DNA of 9,373 nucleotides from CAZJYI01 sp964550025. GTDB taxonomy: Bacteria > Verrucomicrobiota > Kiritimatiellia > UBA8416 > CAYOBW01. Below, one piece after another: positions 1 through 5,849 of this stretch. The notes beneath the pieces were generated by a model. It was given only the letters and a program-made list of their open reading frames with translations, was not told where the DNA came from and searched no databases. The stretch is from positions 1-9,373 of the forward strand of contig CAZJYI010000277.1 of NCBI GenBank assembly GCA_964550025.1. The letters are read 5' to 3'. Made by a program: the position numbers and the translations under genes. The first letter of the stretch is position 1, and the number at the start of each line of letters is the position of its first letter.

Positions 1-38
1 GCATGAAAGTCCAGCTATCTTTTGTGTATAAAGGACAG

Positions 39-219
39 CCCTTGCGGGCGGGAAGCTTCGGGCTTGTTCGCTACATACGATTGTTGCCGCGTTCTCTTGA
101 GCCCGACTCGAACGACGAACGAGCAAAGCTCTGCTACTCGTTCCCTACGGGCTCAGAACTGGAGTGGCACTGTCAACTCGCTCTCCATCCTGAACCTTCC
201 CGCCCGCAAGGGGCGGGAA
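39..219. repeat. 17-bp inverted repeat with overlapping compact hairpin
   Basis: Positions 39-55 (cccttgcgggcgggaag) are the exact reverse complement of 196-212, 17 of 17 bases. The right arm also belongs to a second, compact hairpin: ttcccgccc at 197-205 pairs with gggcgggaa at 211-219 around the 5-nt loop gcaag. The right arm can therefore pair either with the distant left arm or with its own neighbour. No T-run follows either hairpin, so an intrinsic terminator is not supported. The pattern fits decayed copies of a dispersed palindromic element, but family membership cannot be decided from one window. Confidence 0.75.
91..159. repeat. nested imperfect palindrome
   Basis: This lies inside the loop of the 39-55/196-212 inverted repeat. 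tgagcccg at 98-105 pairs with cgggctca at 148-155, extended by gttct (91-95) with agaac (155-159) across a small bulge. Inside it, gaacgag at 117-123 pairs with ctcgttc at 137-143, and gagc (121-124) can alternatively pair with gctc (128-131). The nesting gives a long branched cruciform or RNA fold. No coding potential or known RNA family is recognised. Confidence 0.6.
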
Positions 220-350
220 TTCCAGCGGCACCCACTTTCTTCGCTTGCACCCGGCGGCGAGAGTGTTGGCGGAGGGATTACCACTGCTGGCAAGCCCTTG
301 CCGGAAAACGGCTTGCGTAGCGGGCAATCGTGTCCTTACCCAAACGATAG

Positions 351-420
351 TGTGTGAGTTTGTGGGTGTGAGGGTGCGTGAGTCTCTCTCCTCGCATACT
401 CACATACCCACAGACACACA
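351..420. repeat. GT/CA-rich imperfect hairpin
   Basis: A GT-rich arm (351-382) faces an AC-rich arm (391-420) across the pyrimidine loop tctctctc (383-390). The arms match over most of their length with a 2-nt gap and several mismatches, some tolerable as G-U pairs in RNA. Both arms are strongly biased in composition: the left is almost pure G and T, the right almost pure C and A. It sits 175 nt upstream of the likely start of the propeller gene, within its probable leader. It could be a regulatory stem or simply an inverted low-complexity tract. Confidence 0.6.
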
Positions 421-582
421 TCCATAAACGCGTTGCGCCGGATCGCCGTTCACACGCTGGAATCGCCGAAAACGTCCACAGCGGTGATTCCTCTGGCGGA
501 GTTGACGTTGACGACTGGGGCGGATATGCTCTCTCCGCCGCTCGAAACGTTGCACCACACAATACAAACGAACCAACTTCAC

Positions 583-586
583 AGGA
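583..586 (+). promoter_or_regulatory. ribosome binding site deciding the start at 595
   Basis: AGGA lies 8 nt before the ATG at 595. The nearer ATG at 586 has this AGG directly abutting it and no purine-rich motif at a usable distance. This spacing, and the fact that a normal signal peptide begins at 595, favours 595 over 586 and over the TTG at 433. Confidence 0.55.
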
Positions 587-594
587 TGCTCCGT

Positions 595-3500
595 ATGTTC
601 AGCAGATTGACAGGCGTATCGGCAGTTGTCTCACTGGCCCTTATGGCCGGACCCGTTCGTTCCGCGTCAGACGACGCGAAAGTAATCCTCGATGCCTCCG
701 GCGTGAAAGGCGGCCTCGTCGTCCACCTTGGCTGTGGAGACGGCAAGCTCACGGCGGGGCTGCACGCCAACGAGCGTTACATCGTCCAGGGACTGGACCA
801 CGACGCGAAGAAGGTCGCGGCGGCGCGCCGCCACGTCCAGTCGCTCGGCCTCTACGGCAGGGTCTCCATCCGCCACTGGGACCGCGACTTTCTGCCCTAC
901 GGCGACAACGCGGTGAACCTGCTGATAGTGGCGAGTGAGGAGTGGCAGGTGGCAAGTGGGGAGATTGCCCGTGTATTGACGCCCCGCGGCGTGGTGGCGA
1001 TGCCGGGCAAGCCAGGAGAGATACCTGAGGGACTCCGGGCACTCGACAGTCGCAACCCGACACTCGACACTCGATCTCCGGCGGGGCTGAAGGGTTGGTC
1101 CATGTACAGCAAGCCCGTCCCGCCGGAGATCGACGACTGGACCCACTACCTGCACGATGCGGGCAACAATGCCGTGGCCGAGGACGACCGCGTGGGGCCG
1201 CCGCGGCACATGCAGTGGAAGTCCGGTCCGATGTGGGCACGGAGCCACGAGTTCGCTTCGAGTGTTCACGCGCTGGTCTCGGCCAACGGCCGGCTGATCG
1301 GCATCATTGACGAAGGCATTATCGGCCAACCACGTGGCGTTCCGGCCCTCTGGACGCTCATAGCCCGCGACGCCTTCAACGGCATCCTGCTCTGGCGGCG
1401 GCCGTGCGCTACGATCAACCCGCACGGGCTTGCCGCCGTCGGCGACCGGGTCTACGTTACGCTCAACAGGGGGAAGCCGCTTTCCATCCTCGACGCCGCG
1501 ACGGGCGAGACGCTGCACACCTGCGAAGAAGCCGGCAGAGTCGAAGAACTGGCCGTGGCCGGCGGCAGGCTCGTCCTTAACACGCAACTGCCCAACACGC
1601 AGAGCAAGAGCGCACGCCACGTAGCCGTGGCGGACGCGAAGGACGGGCGCCTGATCTGGAAGAAGCCCGCCAAGTCCATCGCGAAGAACACGTTGGTCGC
1701 GGATGAGAAGCGAATCTGCTACTTCAACGGCGAGGAGCTGGTATGCCTGTCCCTCGACAGCGGTGACGCGCTCTGGCGCACAAAGGCCAAGAGCAGCGGC
1801 CGCGGCTATGCCATCCTCTATGGCGGCGCCGTCTTCCTGACCGGGGGCAGCACGAAAGCGTTCTCGCTGGAGACGGGCAAACCGCTTTGGACGGGGCCGG
1901 ACGGCAGCCCCCACGCGCGCAACCCGCCCGGGCTGTTCGGCGCAGGCGGGCTGATCTGGCGCGCGTGGGACCACGTCGACCCGCGCTCGTTCCTGTGGCA
2001 ACACCGCGAAGAGGTGCGGCGCGGCTTCGACCCCCTGACCGGCGAAGTGCGCAAGACCATCACGGCGAAACGGCTGGTCACGGCAGGACACCACATCCGC
2101 TGCTATCCCCCCAAAGCCACCAAGCGCTACCTTCTCCTCAACAAGCGCGGCGTCGAGTTCTTCGACCTGGAGGGGGACAACCACATGCGGGCGAACTGGA
2201 CACGCGCCGCCTGCGGTTTCGGCATGCTCCCCGCCAACGGGTTCCTCTACACACCACCCGCGCAGTGCTTCTGCTACCAGGGCGTGCTGCTGAGCGGGCT
2301 CAACGCCTTGTCCGCTTCGCGTGTGATGACGGCGCACGAGCAGAAGCCGCGGCTGGAACGCGGACCGGCCTTTGGAGCAGGGGGCAGGGGGCAGTCACCC
2401 CCCTCCGCTCTACGAGCTTCGGCGGGCACGTCAGTGGGCAGTGGGGGAGATTGGCCGACCTATAGAGGGAATGTGCGGCGTAGCGGGTCAATCGAGGCGG
2501 ACCTGCCCGTGGAGCTGGAGCGGCTGTGGGAGACGCAGCTTTGCGCACCGGCTTTTGCGCCCGGGGAGGAGCAAGAGGAACAGGGCGTCGAGGAACCGGG
2601 CCTCGTGCTCAAGGCGCTGGATGCTAAGATTCACGGCGGCGGCGCGCGCAAAGACGCCCACGGCGTCGTCGCCTGGCGCGGCAAGGACACGTACATCTCG
2701 TGGGATGCCACGATCGAAAAGACGGGCAGGCATCCCGTGTGGGTGTCGCAGGCCAACGCAGGCCGGGGCGGCTCGGTTTTCGAACTGGCCGTCGGCGACA
2801 AGAAGCTCACCGGCGCCATTCGCCATACCGCCGACTTCTACAGTTACATCTGGCTGCGCGCGGGCGAGGTGGAGATAGCGAAGCCGGGCAAGTACACCGT
2901 CACTCTCAAACCGCTCAAGCAGGTCGACGGCCGGCTGGGCAACGTCGCGGCCGTCGTCATCGGCGGCACCAGACCCCCGGCCGGCGGCGCGGTGGCAACC
3001 GAGCCGCCGACGCTGCGGGATCGTCCGCACGCGGGCCTGACGCCGCCGGTCGCCGCGGGCGGACTGGTGGTTGTTGCGGAACCGGACGCACACGCCGTTC
3101 ACGCCGTCGATGCGAAGAGCGGGAAACGCCGGTGGACGTTCGTTGCCGACGGTCGCGTGGACTCCCCCCCCACCCTCTTCGACGGACTGTGCCTTTTCGG
3201 CAGCACGGACGGGCACGTGTACTGCGTGTCCGCCGCCGACGGGCAGCTTGTCTGGCGCTTCCGGGCCGCGCCGGAAGAACGGCAGATCTGCGCGATGGGC
3301 CAGGTGGAATCCGCCTGGCCGGTGCACGGCAGCGTGCTGGTGCGCGACGGCAAGGTCTACTGCACGGCAGGCCGCTCGACCTATCTCGACGGCGGCATCC
3401 ACGTGTACGCGCTGGAACCGCGGTCGGGCGAGCTGATCCATGAGACGCTGCTGCACAGCGAGGAACCGGACACCACCGAGTACGGCGGCCGGCCGTTCGA

Positions 3501-4227
3501 CATGGACGGGGCGCGCGGAGACATCCTGGTAGCGGGGAAAGAGGACATCTACCTGTTCCAGAAACGGCTCAACCCCGACCTCACGCTGGATTCCATGCCG
3601 CGAATCACCAAGCTGGGCGACCGCGAGGGCGAAGCGCACCTCATCACCACCGACGGCTTTCTCGACAAGACGTGGTTCAACCGCACGTACTGGATGCACA
3701 GCCGGCGCTGGCCGGGATACTACTTCACCTATCGCGGGCCCAAGTCGGGCCAGATCCTCGTTTTCGACGATGAGAATACCTACGCCCTCAAGGTCTACAC
3801 CGAGCGGCGCGGGCACAGCCCGGAATTCCAGCCCGGCAGCGGATACCGCCTCATCGCGGACCGCAACACGACCAGGCCGGTCCTCGACGTGATGGAGATC
3901 GGCGCCGAGAAAGGACGCGGCTTTTCGCGGACGGAACTGCCGATCTGGAACAGGCGCGTGCCCATCCGGGCGCACGGGATGCTGCTGGCGAACAAGCACC
4001 TGTACCTGGCAGGGCCGCCCGACCTACCAGCGGGTGCCGGCGCCTACGAAGCCATGATCGGGAAGCGGGGTGCCTTGTTCAGAGTCGTCGCGACGGATGA
4101 CGGCGAATCACTCGCGGAATTCAAGATGAAGGAGGTACCCGTTTTCGACGGTCTGATTGCCGCCGGCGAACGGCTGTACATGGCCACCATGGATGGAACA
4201 CTGATCTGCTTCGGGGGGAAGAAATGA
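595..4227 (+). CDS. exported methyltransferase-like / PQQ-type beta-propeller fusion protein
   Basis: Predicted exported protein of 1210 residues. Residues 1-24 look like a Sec signal peptide (MFSRLTGVSAVV..., cleavage near VRS-AS). Residues ~36-140 resemble a class I SAM-methyltransferase Rossmann fold with motif I VVHLGCGDG (42-50), a possible acidic GLDHD at 66-70 and a late RVLTPRGVV strand. The segment PPEIDDWTHYLHDAGNNAV (176-194) opens a PQQ/BamB-like beta-propeller with blade motifs such as LDAATGETL (299-307), LSLDSGDALW (385-394) and VDAKSGKRRWTF (838-849). A beta-sandwich-like insertion occupies ~668-791. The architecture is known from planctomycete-type genomes, usually with no assigned function. 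An exported SAM enzyme would lack cofactor, so the Rossmann part may be degenerate or structural. PQQ binding is not shown, since these repeats are often cofactor-free. The stop overlaps the ATG at 4224, suggesting co-transcription with the oxidoreductase. Low-complexity tracts interrupt the frame at several places. Confidence 0.85.
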   Translation: MFSRLTGVSAVVSLALMAGPVRSASDDAKVILDASGVKGGLVVHLGCGDGKLTAGLHANERYIVQGLDHDAKKVAAARRHVQSLGLYGRVSIRHWDRDFLPYGDNAVNLLIVASEEWQVASGEIARVLTPRGVVAMPGKPGEIPEGLRALDSRNPTLDTRSPAGLKGWSMYSKPVPPEIDDWTHYLHDAGNNAVAEDDRVGPPRHMQWKSGPMWARSHEFASSVHALVSANGRLIGIIDEGIIGQPRGVPALWTLIARDAFNGILLWRRPCATINPHGLAAVGDRVYVTLNRGKPLSILDAATGETLHTCEEAGRVEELAVAGGRLVLNTQLPNTQSKSARHVAVADAKDGRLIWKKPAKSIAKNTLVADEKRICYFNGEELVCLSLDSGDALWRTKAKSSGRGYAILYGGAVFLTGGSTKAFSLETGKPLWTGPDGSPHARNPPGLFGAGGLIWRAWDHVDPRSFLWQHREEVRRGFDPLTGEVRKTITAKRLVTAGHHIRCYPPKATKRYLLLNKRGVEFFDLEGDNHMRANWTRAACGFGMLPANGFLYTPPAQCFCYQGVLLSGLNALSASRVMTAHEQKPRLERGPAFGAGGRGQSPPSALRASAGTSVGSGGDWPTYRGNVRRSGSIEADLPVELERLWETQLCAPAFAPGEEQEEQGVEEPGLVLKALDAKIHGGGARKDAHGVVAWRGKDTYISWDATIEKTGRHPVWVSQANAGRGGSVFELAVGDKKLTGAIRHTADFYSYIWLRAGEVEIAKPGKYTVTLKPLKQVDGRLGNVAAVVIGGTRPPAGGAVATEPPTLRDRPHAGLTPPVAAGGLVVVAEPDAHAVHAVDAKSGKRRWTFVADGRVDSPPTLFDGLCLFGSTDGHVYCVSAADGQLVWRFRAAPEERQICAMGQVESAWPVHGSVLVRDGKVYCTAGRSTYLDGGIHVYALEPRSGELIHETLLHSEEPDTTEYGGRPFDMDGARGDILVAGKEDIYLFQKRLNPDLTLDSMPRITKLGDREGEAHLITTDGFLDKTWFNRTYWMHSRRWPGYYFTYRGPKSGQILVFDDENTYALKVYTERRGHSPEFQPGSGYRLIADRNTTRPVLDVMEIGAEKGRGFSRTELPIWNRRVPIRAHGMLLANKHLYLAGPPDLPAGAGAYEAMIGKRGALFRVVATDDGESLAEFKMKEVPVFDGLIAAGERLYMATMDGTLICFGGKK
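928..1078 (+). repeat. low-complexity tracts inside the methyltransferase-like segment
   Basis: Two short repetitive tracts are read in frame. 928-962 is made of gtggc/gagtg words ending in tggggagattgccc. 1040-1074 repeats cactcga/cactcgaca (copies at 1040-1048, 1061-1067 and 1068-1074). They encode the loops around residues 112-125 and 149-160, between the recognisable Rossmann strands and the start of the propeller. The same kind of words occur in the non-coding parts of this window, so I infer expansion or insertion of intergenic-type sequence in surface loops. Confidence 0.5.
2353..2456 (+). repeat. low-complexity in-frame linker in the propeller gene
   Basis: The tract gcagggggcagggggcag (2377-2394) is followed by a C-run, a cctccgctctacgag word and then gtgggcagtgggggagattgg. 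It encodes a Gly/Ser/Ala/Pro-rich linker (residues ~587-618) directly before the conserved DWPTYRGNVRRSGS segment of the next propeller blade. The final part (2434-2457) closely resembles 947-968 of the same gene, apart from small gaps. The reading frame is preserved throughout. Confidence 0.55.
2596..2967 (+). other. beta-sandwich-like domain inserted in the propeller
   Basis: Residues ~668-791 of the propeller protein have a composition unlike propeller blades: alternating strands (TYISWDATIEKTGRHPVWVS, SVFELAVGDKKLTGAI, EVEIAKPGKYTVTLKPL) and many aromatic residues. This resembles the small beta-sandwich or carbohydrate-binding-like modules (DUF5077 type or similar) found in secreted planctomycete proteins. 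It splits the strand pattern LWETQLCAPAFAP (644-656) from LTPPVAAGGLVVVAEPDAH (815-833), which are normally nearly adjacent in such propellers. Boundaries and family are estimates from reading the protein; a profile search would be needed to name it. Confidence 0.5.
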
Positions 4228-5831
4228 ACCACAGATGGACGCAGATGAACGCAGATGGGGTGAGAGGAGAACCCGCGGATGGGAAGGCCCACGGATGGGA
4301 AACACGGCCTTCACCAATCCTACTCGCACTCTCCGGCGCACCGATCGCCGCGGAGCCATCCCCGGGGCGATTGGTGAGGGGGAAGAGTGCGATTGCGATT
4401 GGGGAAGAGAGGAATCTGCACGATTGTGGTACGGAAGCACATGGCACTGTCTCCCGACGGCGCTTCCTTGGCGCCGGCGCCGTTGCGGCGGGGTGTCTCA
4501 TCGTGCCCGCGTCGGTCCTCGGCGCGAAGAAGAAGAAAGGGAAAGGCGGGGAGACATCGAAACCGCTGCCGCCGGGCGAGCGGCTGAACGTTGCCATCGT
4601 GGGGCTGGGCGCGCGGGGGACGGGTAACGCCGAGAAGTGCGAGAACGCGAACATCGTCGCCCTGTGCGATGTCGACTGGAAGCTGGCCGCGACGGCCTTC
4701 GAGCGCTATCCCGACGTGCCGCGCTACAAGGACTACCGCCGCATGCTGGACAAGGAGAAGCGCATTGACGCCGTGCTGGTCTCGACGCCCGACCACACGC
4801 ACGCGGTCATCAGCGCCGAAGCAATGAAGCGCGGCAAACACGTGTACTGCGAAACACCGCTGGCCCATGATGTGTGGGAGGTCCGCGAGCTGACCCGGAT
4901 TGCGGAGGAGACGGGCGCGATCACGCAGATGGGCAACGAGCGCCACTCGGGCCCCGGCATCCGCCGCGCGGTCGAGATGCTGTGGGGCGGCGGGCTCGGG
5001 CCGGTCGAGGAGGTCCACTGCTGGACCAACCGGCCACAGTGGCCACAGGGCATCGCTCGACCTACGGGTCGCCCGCATGCACAGCCAGGCCTGGAGTGGG
5101 ACCTGTGGCTGGGGCCGGCGCCCGCGCGCGTCTACCACCCGAGCTATCACCCTTACCGGTGGCGCGGCTGGTGCGACTTCGGAACGGGGGCGTTGGGCGC
5201 GATGGGCTGCCACTTGATGGACGCGATCTGCTGGGGGCTCAAGCTCGGCGAGGCGGCATCCGTGTCCGTGGAAGCGGAATCCACGGGCGTCAATGGCGAG
5301 ACCTTCCCGGAGGCGTCAACCGTTCGCTACCGTTTCTCCGCGCGCGGCGATCTGCCGCCCGTGACGGTCACGTGGTATGACGGGGGACGGCAGCCGAAGC
5401 CCCCCGAGCTACTCCCTTACCTCAGGGAGGTCGGGAGCAACGGGTCGCTGTTCATCGGCAAAGAGCACAGCATGATGTTCGGCCCCACGGTGTTCGGAAC
5501 CAACCCGGGCCAGATCGGTCCGCGGACGATCCCGGAGTTCACCAAAGTGGAGGCGACACGGAAGTACAACAAGATCCCGGCGGTGAAAGACACCCCCTGG
5601 CAAAAGGGCGCTCGTCACGTTCAGGAATGGCTCGCCGCCTGCAAGACGGGAAAGCCGCCGTGCGCGAGCTTCGCGGAATCGGCCCCGCTGGCCGAGCTCG
5701 CACTCCTGGGCAACGTGGCGCTGCTGGCCGGAAAGCCCATCGAATGGGACGCGGGCAAGATGCAGGTCACCAACGTCCCCGAAGCCAACCGTTTCGTTCG
5801 CCGGGAATACCGCAAGGGCTGGAGCCTGTGA
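4224..5831 (+). CDS. Tat-exported Gfo/Idh/MocA family oxidoreductase (start uncertain)
   Basis: Member of the NAD(P)-dependent Gfo/Idh/MocA sugar oxidoreductase family. Numbering runs from the ATG at 4224 (535 residues). The twin-arginine motif SRRRFLGAG is at 77-85, followed by a hydrophobic stretch, so the protein is predicted to be exported folded with its cofactor. The Rossmann fold starts at LNVAIVGLGARGTGN (121-135, GxGxxG-like). The second domain holds GLEWDLWLGPAPARVYHP (289-306) and GTGALGAMGCHLMD (320-333). The usual EKP motif reads CETP (209-212), and the Asp four residues before His330 is Ala326, so two catalytic-triad positions are altered. Residues 1-75 are translated repeat DNA. 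The ATG overlaps the previous stop and follows a G-rich run, while a GTG at 4374 would give 485 residues with a 26-residue stretch before the Tat motif. Family assignment is secure; substrate and activity are unknown. Confidence 0.85.
   Translation: MNHRWTQMNADGVRGEPADGKAHGWETRPSPILLALSGAPIAAEPSPGRLVRGKSAIAIGEERNLHDCGTEAHGTVSRRRFLGAGAVAAGCLIVPASVLGAKKKKGKGGETSKPLPPGERLNVAIVGLGARGTGNAEKCENANIVALCDVDWKLAATAFERYPDVPRYKDYRRMLDKEKRIDAVLVSTPDHTHAVISAEAMKRGKHVYCETPLAHDVWEVRELTRIAEETGAITQMGNERHSGPGIRRAVEMLWGGGLGPVEEVHCWTNRPQWPQGIARPTGRPHAQPGLEWDLWLGPAPARVYHPSYHPYRWRGWCDFGTGALGAMGCHLMDAICWGLKLGEAASVSVEAESTGVNGETFPEASTVRYRFSARGDLPPVTVTWYDGGRQPKPPELLPYLREVGSNGSLFIGKEHSMMFGPTVFGTNPGQIGPRTIPEFTKVEATRKYNKIPAVKDTPWQKGARHVQEWLAACKTGKPPCASFAESAPLAELALLGNVALLAGKPIEWDAGKMQVTNVPEANRFVRREYRKGWSL
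4228..4302. repeat. dispersed gatg-word repeat at the end of the propeller gene
   Basis: Directly after the TGA stop come accacagatgg and two 10-nt units acgcagatga / acgcagatgg (4239-4258). Two copies of cggatgggaa follow at 4276-4285 and 4292-4301. I recognise 'accacagatg...cgcagatg' as a word seen many times in intergenic DNA of planctomycete and related genomes, commonly abutting a stop codon; this is from memory and was not searched. The repeat is open in the frame of the downstream oxidoreductase, which makes the ATG at 4224 a doubtful start. Confidence 0.6.
4311..4392. repeat. crossing inverted repeats before the oxidoreductase
   Basis: tcaccaatc (4311-4319) is the exact complement of gattggtga (4369-4377), and tcgcactct (4324-4332) of agagtgcga (4384-4392). 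The pairs cross in order A-B-A'-B', so they are not one simple hairpin. A third, competing stem pairs 4340-4349 with 4366-4375 (10 pairs including one G-U). Its right arm covers the in-frame TTG/GTG codons at 4371-4376, which are candidate starts for the next gene. Confidence 0.55.
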
Positions 5832-5837
5832 GACGAA

Positions 5838-5843
5838 AGGGGA
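5838..5843 (+). promoter_or_regulatory. ribosome binding site of the PH-like membrane protein gene
   Basis: AGGGGA sits 6 nt before the ATG at 5850, inside the 18-nt gap after the oxidoreductase stop. This spacing supports the ATG at 5850 and suggests translation within the same transcript. Confidence 0.55.
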
Positions 5844-5849
5844 TAGGGA

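Larger units (their letters stand above)
1..594. other. non-coding, palindrome-rich leader region
   Basis: No open frame here resembles a protein family; the short frames that exist read through inverted repeats and low-complexity DNA and overlap on both strands. The frame of the downstream propeller gene stays open back to a TTG at 433. However, the peptide from 433 to 585 is polar and unrecognisable, and the next gene's signal peptide starts cleanly at 595, so I treat 433-594 as 5' untranslated leader. Within the leader, ggcggag at 495-501 can pair with ctccgcc at 533-539. The region otherwise holds the inverted repeats listed separately. I see no convincing promoter: TATAAA at 27-32 has no good -35 partner and lies over 500 nt from the gene. 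Confidence 0.7.

Noticed and set aside
27..32. TATAAA as a promoter -10 box for the propeller gene
   Set aside because: It is more than 550 nt from the gene and has no convincing -35 element.
95..130. tRNA-like T-arm (gactcgaac) in the leader region
   Set aside because: No acceptor or anticodon stems can be built around it; it is part of the nested palindrome.
3..357. Overlapping short + strand frames at the left edge as a truncated gene
   Set aside because: They read through inverted repeats, have no family resemblance, and the two frames compete over the same DNA.
433..594. N-terminal extension of the propeller protein from a TTG codon
   Set aside because: The extra ~54 residues are unrecognisable and precede a normal signal peptide; AGGA before the ATG at 595 gives a better start.
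667..2337. Long open frame on the - strand opposite the propeller gene (about 556 codons)
   Set aside because: Its protein is Arg/Ala/Val/Pro-rich, with no family resemblance, and mirrors the codon structure of the real gene; it is a GC-rich shadow.
2488..3999. Long open frame on the - strand (about 503 codons) opposite the second half of the propeller gene
   Set aside because: Same reason: low-complexity composition, no motif and full overlap with a well-supported gene.
4441..4460. Frameshift linking an out-of-frame ATG at 4441 to the Tat motif
   Set aside because: An ATG lies close to the Tat motif but one frame off. A single indel would connect them, but nothing else shows an error and other in-frame starts exist.
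4485..4500. Lipobox (AAGC) in the Tat signal of the oxidoreductase
   Set aside because: The Cys lies only about nine residues after the Tat motif, within the hydrophobic stretch, which is too short for a lipoprotein signal; more likely chance.
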